Shown in pieces: positions 34,722 to 45,176 of a DNA stretch of 64,000 nt. How positions within the stretch are numbered: position 1 is the stretch's first letter; every line of letters begins with the position of its first letter. This DNA comes from Alkalicoccus luteus. Lineage in GTDB: Bacteria > Bacillota > Bacilli > Bacillales > Salisediminibacteriaceae. The position numbers and the translations under genes were made by a program. The DNA is taken from NCBI RefSeq assembly GCF_012034335.1, contig NZ_JAATHJ010000001.1, forward strand, positions 1 through 64,000. Reading direction: 5' to 3'. Under the pieces are notes generated by a model that saw nothing but the letters and a program-made list of their open reading frames with translations, did not search any database and was not told where the DNA came from.

Positions 34722-35555
34722 TTGCAGAAATACATACAATCATCCGCTCTCCTTTCACTGGCTTTCCTAACTGCATGCGGTGAAGGAGAAAACGCAGAAT
34801 TAAACGAAGGACAATTAGAAGACGATCAGAATAATATCGAAGCTATGGCTGATGAAGAGAATGCAGGTGAAGAGGGGCAGTTATCTTATTTTGATGAACT
34901 GAGAAATAGAACATATGACACGCCGGAGTCGTATTTAGATGAAGAAAAGTATCGATCTATCGAAGAAACGTTGCGAAATTTGAATCTTCCTGAAAAGGGG
35001 AAATCGATTGAGGGTGACCTGATCGTTTATGAGAACGGTTTTGAATTTGAGCGGGAAACGAAAGTAGCCACACACGGACATTTGCCGTCACCGGAATTTC
35101 ATCAAAGGGATCCTGAAATTCCTGAAGCAAGTCAGGCGGTAGGCTTAATGATGAAACGCGCAAGTATTAGTTATGACTCATTTAACACACCATCCGGTGA
35201 ATTTGGCCTGCCCCTAAACGGCGGCACAGATTATTACGGTGAATATATAACGGAACCAATGGGGACATTCGAAACAGAGCAAATCGAAGAAGAAGGACGG
35301 CCAACTGAAATCATACATTACGGTTGGGACGCTATCCAAAATACTTCTATAAATATTAATCGTGAGCTCTACGAATTGGAACAACATTATAAGAGTGAAG
35401 AATATCAATTGATTCATGAATGGTCATACGAGACGCGCCATCTTTTATATAGAGCAGTAACAAATAATGCTGAACAATATGAAACGGGTTTTGAATACTA
35501 TGAACTTGCGGTTGAAAACATTGAACGTATGAATGAAATTATTGAATCCTTATAA
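34722..35555 (+). CDS. Putative acidic lipoprotein, unknown function
   Basis: 277 residues, TTG start about 9 nt after AAAAGGGG. The N-terminus is a lipoprotein signal: a short basic/polar start, a hydrophobic core and the lipobox LTAC (cysteine at about residue 19). Directly behind it is a very acidic linker rich in Glu, Asp and Asn. The rest is soluble, hydrophilic and rich in Tyr and Glu; no family recognised. Base use is more AT-rich than the ribosomal neighbours. It lies between tuf and rpsJ, where B. subtilis has a single unrelated gene (ybaC), so it looks acquired. Confidence 0.8.
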   Translation: MQKYIQSSALLSLAFLTACGEGENAELNEGQLEDDQNNIEAMADEENAGEEGQLSYFDELRNRTYDTPESYLDEEKYRSIEETLRNLNLPEKGKSIEGDLIVYENGFEFERETKVATHGHLPSPEFHQRDPEIPEASQAVGLMMKRASISYDSFNTPSGEFGLPLNGGTDYYGEYITEPMGTFETEQIEEEGRPTEIIHYGWDAIQNTSININRELYELEQHYKSEEYQLIHEWSYETRHLLYRAVTNNAEQYETGFEYYELAVENIERMNEIIESL

Positions 35556-35563
35556 GATTCTTG

Positions 35564-35592
35564 TCCGCTGTCAATTTTGGCAGCGGATTTAT
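35564..35592 (+). terminator. Weak terminator after lipoprotein gene
   Basis: TCCGCTG (35564-35570) pairs with CAGCGGA (35581-35587), followed by TTTATAT. Short T run, modest strength. Confidence 0.5.
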
Positions 35593-35928
35593 ATGTAAGA
35601 AGCTTAGCAGCGTATAAAAACAGGCAGGCATGTTGAAAACTAGAATGAAAAAGTAAAGCTCGGGGCTTCAAAAAGAACGTAACGGGAACGGAAAGTAACA
35701 CAGCTCGTCCCATAATTAACTTTCGCGGACCCAATTGTCACTTGCGCAACACAAGCGGACCGATATAACGAAAAAAGTGACACAAGAAGCTGCAAATCTA
35801 ACTTAACGCTTCTCAAAACGAACAGAAGCTTGTCTGCTCACGATCGACAGGCGGGCGGAGCATCAGCCTTCGATGGTCACAGCTACTTGCGTTTGTTCAA
35901 ACAATTCAGCTCAAAAAGGAGAGATACG
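35593..35928. other. Intergenic region with inverted repeats
   Basis: About 330 bases without a gene. Around 35720-35820 it contains an inverted pair TGTCACTT (35736-35743) and AAGTGACA (35775-35782), with an inner CTTG...CAAG, and CGC words at 35724 and 35745 spaced 21 nt. The style recalls the 21-nt arrays at 51618-52127 but is too degenerate to call the same element. Confidence 0.45.
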
Positions 35929-36744
35929 ATGCCTGACTTACAAGCACATTACCTGCGAACGGCGCGCACGTTTCAAAAGATCGGAACCGCCTGCATGATT
36001 GCGGCGCTTTCCCTGGCAGGCTACTGGACGCTGAGCGGCTGGCCGGTCGAGCTCGAGCCGCTCGTTCTGTTCATCACGCTTGCCTTAGCAGGACAGGGAC
36101 ACTTCATCGCTGCTGCTGTAAAGAAGCGGCGAGCAGCACAAATTCTCACCACTGTTCCAGAGGTGCCACCCGCACTCGATCAGGAGAGACGAATTATGCT
36201 CGTCCCCGCCGTGCACTGGCTCCAGAACATGCACTACATCACGATGGACGGAGAAGGGGCGGCGATCGTCCGGGAGCAGGCAGATGGATTTAAGAAAATA
36301 ACGACAGCTGCGCTTCACCTGCTTGGCCTGCGTCCCTATTTACAAAAAAGAATCCTCGTTGAAAACCAGCAGGGCGTCATGTACCGGCTTGAAAAGAAGC
36401 GCGGTTTGCGTCAGTACACGTATCTTTACGACCAGCACGGGACGAAGCTTGGCTCCTATAAAATGAACGTCTGGAACGTAACGCGACGCTACACCACGTT
36501 CTACAATGCAGAGGGTGAGCCGATCGGCGAGAGCGACGGCGGGTTCAGCGGCACGCAGTTCAAGGTGAAAAATGGGGCAGGGGTCGTGCTGATCGACGTT
36601 CGCCATGACGGCATCCCGGCCGAGGCGCTGCACTTATTTGCCGGTACGCGAGGTGACATTCTGCAGTTCCATGAGGATCCCGCCGAGCTGCATCCAGTTC
36701 ACCTGCTGGCTCCGGCTTTGATTCAGCTTCACTACCGTTCTTGA
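35929..36744 (+). CDS. Two-helix membrane protein, unknown function
   Basis: 271 residues from ATG 35929, preceded by AAAAAGGAGAG. Two hydrophobic segments (about residues 14-35 and 42-62) form an N-terminal membrane hairpin. The soluble part has repeated beta-rich stretches with pattern YLYDQHGTKLGSYK and FYNAEGEPIGESDGG, reminiscent of the Tubby-C/LURP-like fold where a nucleating strand is followed by a Gly turn. That link is my inference from pattern only. It stands alone between the lipoprotein and the S10 promoters. An open frame upstream to 35830 lacks a ribosome site. Confidence 0.8.
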   Translation: MPDLQAHYLRTARTFQKIGTACMIAALSLAGYWTLSGWPVELEPLVLFITLALAGQGHFIAAAVKKRRAAQILTTVPEVPPALDQERRIMLVPAVHWLQNMHYITMDGEGAAIVREQADGFKKITTAALHLLGLRPYLQKRILVENQQGVMYRLEKKRGLRQYTYLYDQHGTKLGSYKMNVWNVTRRYTTFYNAEGEPIGESDGGFSGTQFKVKNGAGVVLIDVRHDGIPAEALHLFAGTRGDILQFHEDPAELHPVHLLAPALIQLHYRS

Positions 36745-36888
36745 CGAGTTTCTTCTATAAAATAGCCGTCCTCTGGGAAGGATCTGTCCGAGGTTTGGTT
36801 AAACTACACAAAAACGCCTTTATTCCGCTCTTAATAACTATCAGAAAATTCCGCCCTTCGTAATTTGTGAAATTACATCAAATACCCC

Positions 36889-36917
36889 TTGAAATCAGCG
36901 TTTCGAGGCTGTATACT
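36889..36917 (+). promoter_or_regulatory. S10 operon promoter P1
   Basis: TTGAAA (36889-36894), 17-nt spacer, TATACT (36912-36917). The upstream 45 nt are AT-rich, which fits an UP-like element. Confidence 0.8.
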
Positions 36918-36954
36918 ACACAAAGTGTGGCTGTAGAAATAAGCGTAAAAAGCA

Positions 36955-36983
36955 TTGCGTATACAGCGCGTTTCCTGTATACT
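36955..36983 (+). promoter_or_regulatory. S10 operon promoter P2
   Basis: TTGCGT (36955-36960), 17-nt spacer, TATACT (36978-36983), exactly 66 nt after P1. The -10 surroundings (CTGTATACTA, then ACAA) repeat those of P1, suggesting promoter duplication. Confidence 0.8.
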
Positions 36984-37012
36984 ATACAATGTTGGTCACA
37001 GAAAGGCTTTGA

Positions 37013-37429
<417 letters not shown>

Positions 37430-37474
37430 TTTGTTTATATAAAAATATTTAATTAATAACAGGAGGTGTGACGG

Positions 37475-38104
37475 ATGACCAAAGGAATCTTAGGAAAAAA
37501 GCTCGGCATGACGCAAGTTTTTACAGAAGCCGGTGAAGCAGTGCCTGTCACTGTAATCCAGGCGGAGCCAAACGTTGTGCTTCAGAAGAAGTCAGCAGAA
37601 GGCGACGGCTACGAAGCGATTCAGCTTGGTGCTTTTGACCAGAAGGAAAACAACCAGAACAAGCCGAGAAAAGGACACGCTGCTAAAGCAGACACAACGC
37701 CTAAGCGCTTCGTGAAGGAAATCCGCGACGCTGACACAGCTGAACTTGAGGTTGGTCAGGAAGTCAAGGTAGATGTATTTGCTGAGGGAGATATCGTAGA
37801 CGTCACTGGGAAATCTAAAGGAAAAGGTTTCCAGGGTGCGATCAAGCGACACAATCAGTCCCGCGGGCCAATGTCCCACGGTTCTCACTACCACCGCTCG
37901 CCAGGTTCCATGGGGCCTGTTGACCCGAACCACGTACGTCCGGGTAAACTGCTTCCAGGACGCATGGGCGGAGACACTGTAACCGTTCAGAACCTTGAAG
38001 TTGTAAAAGTTGATGCAGAGCGTAACGTACTGCTCGTTAAGGGTAACGTACCTGGCGCAAAGCGCAGCTTTGTAACTGTTCAGTCTGCTGTAAAAGCTAA
38101 CTAA
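37475..38104 (+). CDS. rplC: 50S ribosomal protein L3
   Basis: 209 residues. L3 helps start 50S assembly and reaches the peptidyl transferase centre with a long loop ([17 protein letters not shown], near residue 125). N-terminus [13 protein letters not shown] and the following globular domain match Bacillus L3. ACAGGAGGTGTG upstream. Confidence 0.98.
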   Translation: MTKGILGKKLGMTQVFTEAGEAVPVTVIQAEPNVVLQKKSAEGDGYEAIQLGAFDQKENNQNKPRKGHAAKADTTPKRFVKEIRDADTAELEVGQEVKVDVFAEGDIVDVTGKSKGKGFQGAIKRHNQSRGPMSHGSHYHRSPGSMGPVDPNHVRPGKLLPGRMGGDTVTVQNLEVVKVDAERNVLLVKGNVPGAKRSFVTVQSAVKAN

Positions 38105-38130
38105 TTTCGGATAAGAAAGGAGGAGCCCCG

Positions 38131-38754
38131 ATGCCTAAAGTAACTCTGTACAAACAGGATGGCTCACAAGCCGGCGATATCGAGCTGGCAGAAGGCGTAT
38201 TCGGTATTGAACCGAACGAAAACGTACTTTATGAAGCTGTAATCATGCAGCAAGCATCACTTCGTCAAGGAACACATTCTACTAAAAACCGCTCGGAAGT
38301 ACGCGGCGGTGGACGTAAGCCTTGGCGCCAGAAAGGAACAGGCCGTGCACGTCATGGTTCTACTCGTTCCCCAATCTGGGTAGGAGGCGGTGTAGCGTTT
38401 GGTCCAACACCACGCAGCTACGCATACAAGCTTCCAAAGAAGCAGCGTCGTCTTGCACTGAAATCCGCTCTTTCTTCAAAGGTAAACGAGAATAACATTC
38501 TTGTCCTTGAAGAGCTGAGCTTCGAAGCTCCAAAAACGAAGGAAATGAAAGCTGTACTCGCAGGTCTTTCTGCTAACACGAAGACACTGATCGTAACAGC
38601 GGACGAAAACGAAGCAGTAGCACTGTCCGCCCGTAACCTTCCAGGAGTAACTTCTGTAAAAGCTTCCGGTGTAAACGTACTGGATCTTCTCAAGCACGAG
38701 AAGCTCGTTATTACACAGGATGCTGTTAAACAGGTAGAGGAGGTGCTTGCATAA
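38131..38754 (+). CDS. rplD: 50S ribosomal protein L4
   Basis: 207 residues. Its extended loop ([19 protein letters not shown], near residue 65) lines the exit tunnel near the macrolide site and is unaltered by eye. AAAGGAGGAGC precedes ATG. The stop codon overlaps the rplW start by one base. Confidence 0.98.
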   Translation: MPKVTLYKQDGSQAGDIELAEGVFGIEPNENVLYEAVIMQQASLRQGTHSTKNRSEVRGGGRKPWRQKGTGRARHGSTRSPIWVGGGVAFGPTPRSYAYKLPKKQRRLALKSALSSKVNENNILVLEELSFEAPKTKEMKAVLAGLSANTKTLIVTADENEAVALSARNLPGVTSVKASGVNVLDLLKHEKLVITQDAVKQVEEVLA

Positions 38755-39044
38755 TGGCTAACGCACGCGATATTATTAAGCGCCCGATCATCACAGAAAA
38801 CTCTGCTGAGCTGATGGAGCACAAGAAGTACACGTTCGAAGTTTCCCCATCAGCAACAAAGCCTCAGATCCGCGCAGCGGTTGAAGAGATCTTTGGCGTG
38901 GAAGTCGAGTCTGTCAACACGATGAACTACAAAGGTAAGTTCAAGCGTTTCGGACGTCACAGCGGCTATACCCGCAAGCGCAAAAAAGCAATTGTACAAC
39001 TTTCTGCAGACAGCAAAGAACTCGAATTCTTTGAAGGTGCGTAA
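38754..39044 (+). CDS. rplW: 50S ribosomal protein L23
   Basis: 96 residues. L23 sits at the tunnel exit and docks trigger factor and the signal recognition particle. [13 protein letters not shown] start, the [16 protein letters not shown] segment (near 43) and the basic arm [19 protein letters not shown] are typical. Start overlaps the rplD stop (TAATGG), with AGAGGAGGTGC inside rplD. Confidence 0.98.
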   Translation: MANARDIIKRPIITENSAELMEHKKYTFEVSPSATKPQIRAAVEEIFGVEVESVNTMNYKGKFKRFGRHSGYTRKRKKAIVQLSADSKELEFFEGA

Positions 39045-39076
39045 ATAAAACGTCTTAACGAAGGAGGGAAAAGCTC

Positions 39077-39910
39077 ATGGCTATCAAAAAGTATAAACCG
39101 ATTACGAACGGCCGTCGTTTCATGACAACTCTTCAGAACGAAGAACTCACGACCGACAAGCCGGAAAAATCACTGCTTGCTCCGCTTTCGAAAAAAGCCG
39201 GACGCAACAACCAGGGACGCCTGACAGTACGCCACCAGGGCGGCGGTCATAAGCGTCAATACCGTGTCATCGACTTTAAGCGTGACAAAGATGGAATTCC
39301 AGGCCGCGTTGCTACGATCGAATACGATCCGAACCGTTCTGCGAACATCGCACTGATCAACTATGTTGACGGTGAGAAGCGCTACATCCTTGCGCCAAAA
39401 GGCATCAAGGTTGGAACTGAAATCATGTCCGGTAAGGATGCCGATATCAAAGTCGGAAATGCACTTCAGCTGAAGGACATTCCGGTAGGTACGATCATCC
39501 ACAACATCGAGCTCCGCCCAGGAAAAGGTGGACAGCTTGTACGTTCTGCAGGAGCTGAAGCACAGGTTCTCGGACGCGAAGAAAAGTACGTTCTCGTACG
39601 TCTGCGCTCCGGTGAAACACGCCTCATCCTTGGAACTTGCCGTGCTACTGTCGGCCAGGTCGGCAACATTGAGCACGAGCTTGTTACAATCGGTAAAGCA
39701 GGCCGTTCCCGCTGGATGAACAAGCGCCCGACTGTACGTGGTTCTGTAATGAACCCGAACGATCACCCACACGGTGGTGGTGAAGGCCGCGCTCCAATCG
39801 GACGTCCTTCTCCAATGTCTCCATGGGGCAAGCCGACTCTTGGTTACAAGACACGAAACAAGAACAAAGAGTCCAACAAATATATCGTGCGTCGTCGCCG
39901 TAAAAAATAA
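39077..39910 (+). CDS. rplB: 50S ribosomal protein L2
   Basis: 277 residues. L2 supports the peptidyl transferase centre. The near-universal C-terminal loop [19 protein letters not shown] (near residue 223), including the essential histidine, is intact, as is the OB-fold region [27 protein letters not shown] upstream. 32 nt after rplW. Confidence 0.98.
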   Translation: MAIKKYKPITNGRRFMTTLQNEELTTDKPEKSLLAPLSKKAGRNNQGRLTVRHQGGGHKRQYRVIDFKRDKDGIPGRVATIEYDPNRSANIALINYVDGEKRYILAPKGIKVGTEIMSGKDADIKVGNALQLKDIPVGTIIHNIELRPGKGGQLVRSAGAEAQVLGREEKYVLVRLRSGETRLILGTCRATVGQVGNIEHELVTIGKAGRSRWMNKRPTVRGSVMNPNDHPHGGGEGRAPIGRPSPMSPWGKPTLGYKTRNKNKESNKYIVRRRRKK

Positions 39911-39970
39911 CGGGGTTGTCCTACGGTTCTCACGGAGAGCCGTAGCGCAATCGCGAAGGGAGGTACCATT

Positions 39971-40249
39971 ATGGGTCGCAGTTTGAAAAAGGGACCATTT
40001 GTAGATGATCATCTGATGAAGAAGGTAGAAGCACAGGCTGATTCCAGCAACAAGAAGGTAATCAAGACCTGGTCCCGCCGTTCTACAATTTTCCCACAGT
40101 TCATCGGTCACACGATCGCTGTATACGATGGCCGGAAACACGTGCCGGTTTACGTTCAGGAAGACATGGTAGGCCACAAGCTTGGCGAATTCGCGCCAAC
40201 GCGTACGTACAGGGGCCACGCTTCTGACGATAAGAAAACACGACGTTAA
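39971..40249 (+). CDS. rpsS: 30S ribosomal protein S19
   Basis: 92 residues. S19 in the 30S head contacts tRNA and bridges to the 50[16 protein letters not shown] start and the [20 protein letters not shown] segment are conserved. GGGAGGT precedes the ATG. A 60-nt gap after rplB contains the hairpin ACGGTTCTC/GAGAGCCGT. Confidence 0.98.
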   Translation: MGRSLKKGPFVDDHLMKKVEAQADSSNKKVIKTWSRRSTIFPQFIGHTIAVYDGRKHVPVYVQEDMVGHKLGEFAPTRTYRGHASDDKKTRR

Positions 40250-40271
40250 TAAAGAGGGGAGGTACTGACTC

Positions 40272-40613
40272 ATGGAAGCCAAAGCAGTAGCAAAACAAGT
40301 ACGTGTTGCTCCTCGCAAAGCTCGTCTGGTCGTTGACCTGATCCGTGGCAAGGAAGTTGGAGAAGCAATCTCCATTCTGAACCACACGCCGAAAAAAGCA
40401 TCCCCTATTGTAGAGAAGCTTTTGAATTCAGCGATCGCGAACGCGGAGCATAACTACGAAATGGAGCCGGACAACCTCGTCGTTGCTCAGGCATTCGTAG
40501 ACGAAGGAGTTACACTCAAGCGGTTCCGTCCAAGAGCACAGGGACGCGCAAGCCGTATCAATAAGCGTACGAGCCACATCACATTAGTGCTAACAGAAAA
40601 GAAGGAGGGATAA
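40272..40613 (+). CDS. rplV: 50S ribosomal protein L22
   Basis: 113 residues. A beta-hairpin loop lines the exit tunnel opposite L4 ([20 protein letters not shown], near residue 81) and has no visible macrolide-resistance insertion. AGAGGGGAGGT upstream. Confidence 0.98.
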   Translation: MEAKAVAKQVRVAPRKARLVVDLIRGKEVGEAISILNHTPKKASPIVEKLLNSAIANAEHNYEMEPDNLVVAQAFVDEGVTLKRFRPRAQGRASRINKRTSHITLVLTEKKEG

Positions 40614-40615
40614 GT

Positions 40616-41275
40616 GTGGGTCAAAAAGTAAATCCTCATGGACTGCGTGTCGGCGTCATCAAAGACTGGGAGTCCAAATGGTATGCTGATAAAGACTATG
40701 CTGATCTGCTTCACGAAGATATCCGCATCCGCGACTATCTCGAGCAGCGTCTCAGCGAAGCGTCCGTTTCCACGATTGAAATCGAACGAGCGGCAAATCG
40801 TGTGAACGTTACGATCTATACTGCCAAGCCAGGTATGGTTATTGGTAAAGGCGGTTCTGAAGTAGAAGTACTTCGCAGAACACTCAACCAGATGACTGGC
40901 AAGCGTGTTCACATTAACATTAATGAAATCAAGAAGCCTGATATGGATGCAACACTCGTTTCTCAGAACATTGCACGCCAGCTGGAAAGCCGTATTTCTT
41001 TCCGCCGCGCAATGAAGCAGTCCATGCAGCGCACAATGCGTTCAGGCGCAAAAGGTATCAAAACAGAAGTATCCGGACGTCTCGGCGGAGCCGATATCGC
41101 CCGATCAGAATCATACAACGAAGGTACTGTTCCACTTCACACACTCCGTGCTGACATCGACTATGGTACTGCAGAAGCAGATACTACGTACGGCAAGCTC
41201 GGTATTAAAACTTGGATCTACAAGGGTGAAGTCCTTCCAACTAAAGGAACGAACGCAGAGGAAGGAGGAAATTAA
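40616..41275 (+). CDS. rpsC: 30S ribosomal protein S3
   Basis: 219 residues, GTG start only 3 nt after the rplV stop, with GAAGGAGGGA inside rplV. S3 forms part of the mRNA entry channel. The KH domain carries [15 protein letters not shown] (near residue 75); the C-terminal domain has [19 protein letters not shown]. Confidence 0.98.
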   Translation: MGQKVNPHGLRVGVIKDWESKWYADKDYADLLHEDIRIRDYLEQRLSEASVSTIEIERAANRVNVTIYTAKPGMVIGKGGSEVEVLRRTLNQMTGKRVHININEIKKPDMDATLVSQNIARQLESRISFRRAMKQSMQRTMRSGAKGIKTEVSGRLGGADIARSESYNEGTVPLHTLRADIDYGTAEADTTYGKLGIKTWIYKGEVLPTKGTNAEEGGN

Positions 41276-41277
41276 TC

Positions 41278-41712
41278 ATGCTAATGCCTAAACGTGTTAA
41301 ATTCCGTCGCGAGCACCGTGGTAAGATGCGCGGACGAGCTAAAGGCGGAACGGAAGTATCTTTCGGTGAGTATGGTCTTCAGGCAGTTGAAGCTTCCTGG
41401 ATCACAAACCGTCAGATCGAAGCTGCGCGTATCGCAATGACGCGTTACATGAAGCGTGGCGGTAAGGTATGGATTAAGATCTTCCCGGACAAGCCTTACA
41501 CTGCCAAGCCGCTAGAAGTCCGAATGGGTTCCGGTAAAGGTTCTCCTGAAGGCTGGGTAGCAGTCGTAAAGCCAGGGAAGGTAATGTTCGAGATCGCCGG
41601 TGTATCAGAAGAGGTTGCACGCGAAGCACTTCGTCTTGCAAGCCACAAGCTGCCGATCCGTACGAAAGTAATTAAACGTGAAGAAGTGGGTGGTGACGCA
41701 AATGAAAGCTAA
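41278..41712 (+). CDS. rplP: 50S ribosomal protein L16
   Basis: 144 residues. L16 organises 23S rRNA around the A-site t[22 protein letters not shown] start and [20 protein letters not shown] (near 82) are diagnostic. GAGGAAGGAGG upstream. Ends 11 bases inside rpmC. Confidence 0.98.
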   Translation: MLMPKRVKFRREHRGKMRGRAKGGTEVSFGEYGLQAVEASWITNRQIEAARIAMTRYMKRGGKVWIKIFPDKPYTAKPLEVRMGSGKGSPEGWVAVVKPGKVMFEIAGVSEEVAREALRLASHKLPIRTKVIKREEVGGDANES

Positions 41713-41902
41713 TGAAATCCGCAACCTAACCACTGCAGAAATTGAACAGAAAGCCACTTCTCTTAAAGAAGAGCTTTTCAACCTTCGCTTTCAGCTTGCG
41801 ACTGGTCAGCTGGATAACCCGGCTCGCATCAGCGAAGTGAAGAAGTCAATCGCACGAGCTAAGACCGTACTACGCGAGCGCGAACTCGGTATTGCGGAAT
41901 AG
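41702..41902 (+). CDS. rpmC: 50S ribosomal protein L29
   Basis: 66 residues, two-helix protein at the tunnel exit, binding partner of L23. [16 protein letters not shown] and [19 protein letters not shown] match the family. ATG 41702 is chosen; it overlaps the end of rplP and has GGGTGGTG upstream. Confidence 0.97.
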   Translation: MKANEIRNLTTAEIEQKATSLKEELFNLRFQLATGQLDNPARISEVKKSIARAKTVLRERELGIAE

Positions 41903-41922
41903 TCCCGAGAGGAGGAATTACC

Positions 41923-42186
41923 GTGGAACAACGTAACAACCGTAAAGTTTACGTAGGCCGCGTGACATCTGACAAGATGGATAAGACAATCACTGTTTCC
42001 ATCGAGTCCTACAAGATGCACCCGCTGTATAAAAAGCGTGTTAAGCACACGAAGAAATATAAAGCGCACGATGAGAACAACACTGCAAAGGTGAACGACA
42101 TCGTCCGCATCATGGAAACCCGCCCGCTTTCCAAAGACAAGCGCTTCCGCCTTGTTGAGGTAGTGGAAGAGGCCGTAATCATCTAA
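41923..42186 (+). CDS. rpsQ: 30S ribosomal protein S17
   Basis: 87 residues, GTG start after GAGAGGAGG. OB-fold primary 16S binder. The [17 protein letters not shown] segment (near residue 10) and [19 protein letters not shown] (near 64) are typical. Confidence 0.98.
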   Translation: MEQRNNRKVYVGRVTSDKMDKTITVSIESYKMHPLYKKRVKHTKKYKAHDENNTAKVNDIVRIMETRPLSKDKRFRLVEVVEEAVII

Positions 42187-42230
42187 GCACGCAATAGCGT
42201 CTTCGCATCCGAAGGGAGGTAAAGGAATCT

Positions 42231-42599
42231 ATGATTCAACAGGAAAGCCGTTTAAAAGTAGCTGATAACTCCGGTGCCCGTGAAGTACAGTGCATTAAAG
42301 TACTCGGTGGTACAGGCCGTAAGACTGCGAACATCGGTGACGTAATCGTCTGCTCTGTAAAGCAGGCAACACCTGGTGGCGTTGTCAAGAAAGGTGAAGT
42401 AGTTCGTGCCGTAATTGTACGCACTCGCAGCGGTGCGCGCCGTCCGGACGGATCTTATATCAAGTTCGACGAAAATGCAGCTGTTATCGTACGTGACGAC
42501 AAGAGCCCACGAGGAACTCGTATCTTTGGACCGGTTGCACGTGAACTGCGTGAAAACAAGTTCATGAAGATCGTTTCTCTGGCGCCGGAAGTACTGTAA
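42231..42599 (+). CDS. rplN: 50S ribosomal protein L14
   Basis: 122 residues, forms an intersubunit bridge. [19 protein letters not shown] start, [15 protein letters not shown], and the ending [10 protein letters not shown] are conserved. GAAGGGAGGT precedes the ATG. Confidence 0.98.
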   Translation: MIQQESRLKVADNSGAREVQCIKVLGGTGRKTANIGDVIVCSVKQATPGGVVKKGEVVRAVIVRTRSGARRPDGSYIKFDENAAVIVRDDKSPRGTRIFGPVARELRENKFMKIVSLAPEVL

Positions 42600-42645
42600 G
42601 AACGTATAGAGATCGGAAACAACCGAGTAAAGAGGAGGTGCCCTC

Positions 42646-42972
42646 ATGTCCCAGGCGAAACTGCACGTAAAAAAGGGAGATAACGTTAAAATCATCTCCG
42701 GTAAGGATAAAGGCAAAGAAGGAAAAATCCTTGAAGCCTATCCGAAGAAAGACCGCGTTCTCGTGGAAGGCGTAAACATGGTAAAGAAACACGCTAAGCC
42801 ATCCCAGACGAACCCACAAGGCGGAATTCTTAACCAGGAAGCGCCTATTCACGTTTCCAACGTCATGGTAATTGACCCGAAGACGAACGAGCCGACACGC
42901 GTTGGTTTCAAAGTCGAAGACGGCAAGAAAGTACGTATTGCTAAAAAATCCGGCGAAGCGCTTGATAACTAA
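42646..42972 (+). CDS. rplX: 50S ribosomal protein L24
   Basis: 108 residues, a little longer at the N-terminus than B. subtilis L24 (MSQAK before LHVKKGD). Assembly initiator near the tunnel exit with a KOW motif ([20 protein letters not shown], near residue 13). GAGGAGGTGCCC upstream supports the ATG. Confidence 0.98.
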   Translation: MSQAKLHVKKGDNVKIISGKDKGKEGKILEAYPKKDRVLVEGVNMVKKHAKPSQTNPQGGILNQEAPIHVSNVMVIDPKTNEPTRVGFKVEDGKKVRIAKKSGEALDN

Positions 42973-43002
42973 GCAGCCGGCTGCTGAAAGGAGGTTCATT
43001 CA

Positions 43003-43542
43003 ATGAGTCGTTTGAAGGAAAGATTCAATCAGGAAATCACACCTTCTCTGAAGGAGAAGTTTGAATACTCTTCCGTAATGGAAGTACCGAAGCTCGAAAA
43101 GATCGTTGTAAACATGGGTGTCGGTGACGCTGTACAGAACTCCAAGGTGCTTGACAAAGCAGTGGAAGAGCTCGCAACGATCACTGGTCAGAAGCCGCTT
43201 GTAACGAAGGCGAAGAAATCCATCGCAGGCTTTAAAGTCCGTGAAGGAATGCCAATCGGTGCGAAAGTTACACTGCGCGGTGAGCGTATGTATGACTTCC
43301 TCGACAAGCTTGTCTCTGTATCTCTTCCACGAGTGCGTGACTTCCGTGGGGTATCGAAGAAAGCATTTGACGGAAGAGGCAACTACACGCTCGGCGTGAA
43401 AGAGCAGCTGATCTTCCCAGAGATCAACTATGATGATGTAGACAAGGTCCGCGGAATGGATATTGTCATTGTAACAACTGCCAACACAGACGAAGAAGCT
43501 CGTGAGCTTCTCACACAGTTCGGTATGCCGTTCCAAAAATAA
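43003..43542 (+). CDS. rplE: 50S ribosomal protein L5
   Basis: 179 residues. L5 binds 5S rRNA in the central protuberance. [15 protein letters not shown] (near residue 29), [18 protein letters not shown] (near 68) and [19 protein letters not shown] near the end are typical. AAAGGAGG upstream. Confidence 0.98.
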   Translation: MSRLKERFNQEITPSLKEKFEYSSVMEVPKLEKIVVNMGVGDAVQNSKVLDKAVEELATITGQKPLVTKAKKSIAGFKVREGMPIGAKVTLRGERMYDFLDKLVSVSLPRVRDFRGVSKKAFDGRGNYTLGVKEQLIFPEINYDDVDKVRGMDIVIVTTANTDEEARELLTQFGMPFQK

Positions 43543-43571
43543 AACTCTTATAAACGAGAGGAGTGAAGACC

Positions 43572-43757
43572 TTGGCGAAAAAATCGATGGTCGCTAAACA
43601 GAAGCGTACGAAAAAGTTTGGTGTACAAGAGTACTCCCGCTGCGAACGCTGTGGACGCCCTCACAGTGTATTGCGCAAATTCAAGCTCTGCCGTATCTGC
43701 TTCCGTGAACTTGCACACAAAGGTCAAATTCCGGGCGTCAAAAAAGCTAGCTGGTAA
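43572..43757 (+). CDS. rpsN: 30S ribosomal protein S14 type Z
   Basis: 61 residues from TTG 43572, seven bases after GAGGAGTGA. The zinc-binding form with CERC (near residue 24) and CRIC (near 40). Homologues begin MAKKSM at the same place; an upstream ATG at 43563 would overlap the ribosome site. Confidence 0.97.
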   Translation: MAKKSMVAKQKRTKKFGVQEYSRCERCGRPHSVLRKFKLCRICFRELAHKGQIPGVKKASW

Positions 43758-43785
43758 TTCCGCTTAAAGGAAGGAGGTAACTACG

Positions 43786-44184
43786 ATGGTCATGACAGAT
43801 CCTATTTCTGATATGCTAACCCGCATCCGCAACGCGAACATGGTGCGTCACACAAGCCTGGAGCTCCCGGCTTCCAACATGAAGAAAGAAATCGCAGACA
43901 TCCTCAAGCGCGAGGGTTTCATCCGCGATTACGAATCCGTTGAGGACAACAAGCAGGGTATGCTGCGTATTTTCCTTAAGTATGGTGCTAACAACGAAAA
44001 GGTTATCACTGGTCTTAAGAAAATCAGCAAGCCTGGCCTGCGCGTTTATGCAAAGTCTGACGAAGTACCACGTGTACTCGGTGGACTCGGTATTGCAATC
44101 ATTTCGTCATCTACTGGCGTTATCACAGATAAAGAAGCACGACAGCAAAAAGTCGGCGGCGAAGTAATCGCCTACGTCTGGTAA
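43786..44184 (+). CDS. rpsH: 30S ribosomal protein S8
   Basis: 132 residues. Central 16S binder and, in E. coli, the spc operon repressor. [19 protein letters not shown] start, [12 protein letters not shown] (near 81) and the C-terminal GGEVIAYVW are conserved. GGAAGGAGGT upstream. Confidence 0.98.
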   Translation: MVMTDPISDMLTRIRNANMVRHTSLELPASNMKKEIADILKREGFIRDYESVEDNKQGMLRIFLKYGANNEKVITGLKKISKPGLRVYAKSDEVPRVLGGLGIAIISSSTGVITDKEARQQKVGGEVIAYVW

Positions 44185-44215
44185 TCCACTACGTAATAGA
44201 ACGGAGGTGTCACGT

Positions 44216-44752
44216 ATGTCCCGAGTTGGTTTAAAACCGATCGAAGTTCCATCTGGAGTTGAATTTAAGCTTGATGGCACAACTGTAACCGTGAAAGGCC
44301 CTAAAGGGGAACTGACACGTGAAATGCACGAAGCCATGACAATCAAGCACGAAGATAACACGATCACAGTCGAGCGTCCTTCCGATCACAAGGAGCACCG
44401 TTCCCTGCACGGTACAACGCGCAGCCTGATCAGCAACATGATCGAAGGTGTTTCCAAAGGATACGAGAAGAAGCTTGAGCTCGTCGGTGTCGGTTACCGT
44501 GCACAGAAGACCGGCAACAAGCTGGTTCTGAACGTAGGCCTGTCCCACCCGGTAGAGTTTGTTCCGGAAGACGGTCTCGAAATTGAAGTTCCTGCCAACA
44601 CGCAGGTAACGGTAAAAGGAATTGACAAGGAGCGCGTAGGCGCACTTGCTTCCAACATCCGTGCCGTACGTATTCCAGAGCCTTACAAAGGCAAGGGAAT
44701 CCGCTACGAGGGCGAGTACGTTCGCCGTAAGGAAGGTAAGACAGGGAAGTAA
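44216..44752 (+). CDS. rplF: 50S ribosomal protein L6
   Basis: 178 residues from ATG 44216, six bases after GGAGGTG; GTG 44207 is part of that site. L6 lies near the sarcin-ricin loop. Two similar beta domains; [12 protein letters not shown] (near 23) and [17 protein letters not shown] near the end are diagnostic. Confidence 0.98.
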   Translation: MSRVGLKPIEVPSGVEFKLDGTTVTVKGPKGELTREMHEAMTIKHEDNTITVERPSDHKEHRSLHGTTRSLISNMIEGVSKGYEKKLELVGVGYRAQKTGNKLVLNVGLSHPVEFVPEDGLEIEVPANTQVTVKGIDKERVGALASNIRAVRIPEPYKGKGIRYEGEYVRRKEGKTGK

Positions 44753-44787
44753 GCCCTGAATTAACGGAAAGAAAGGACTGACGTTCG

Positions 44788-45150
44788 ATGATCACGAAGA
44801 CTGCTAAGAACGCGGTACGTAAGAAAAGACACGCCCACGTTCGTCGTTCGATCACAGGCACAGCTGAACGTCCGCGTTTGAATGTTTTCCGTTCTAATAA
44901 GCACATCTATGCACAGCTGATTGATGACGTTGCAGGCGTCACAGTCGCGAGTGCTTCCAGCTTAGATACAGAACTTAACGTTGAAAACGGCGGAAACAAA
45001 GACGCTGCTCGCCAGGTCGGAGAACTTGTAGCGAAGCGTGCCATTGATAATGGCCAGGAAACGGTTGTATTTGACCGCGGCGGCTACCTGTACCACGGTC
45101 GAGTTAAAGAACTTGCAGACGCTGCGCGTGAAGCCGGCCTCAAGTTTTAA
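44788..45150 (+). CDS. rplR: 50S ribosomal protein L18
   Basis: 120 residues. Binds 5S rRNA with L5. [20 protein letters not shown] (near residue 12), [17 protein letters not shown] and the C-terminal [17 protein letters not shown] are typical. AGAAAGGAC upstream is modest. Confidence 0.98.
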   Translation: MITKTAKNAVRKKRHAHVRRSITGTAERPRLNVFRSNKHIYAQLIDDVAGVTVASASSLDTELNVENGGNKDAARQVGELVAKRAIDNGQETVVFDRGGYLYHGRVKELADAAREAGLKF

Positions 45151-45176
45151 TCAACGGAATAAAGGAGGGAAACACA

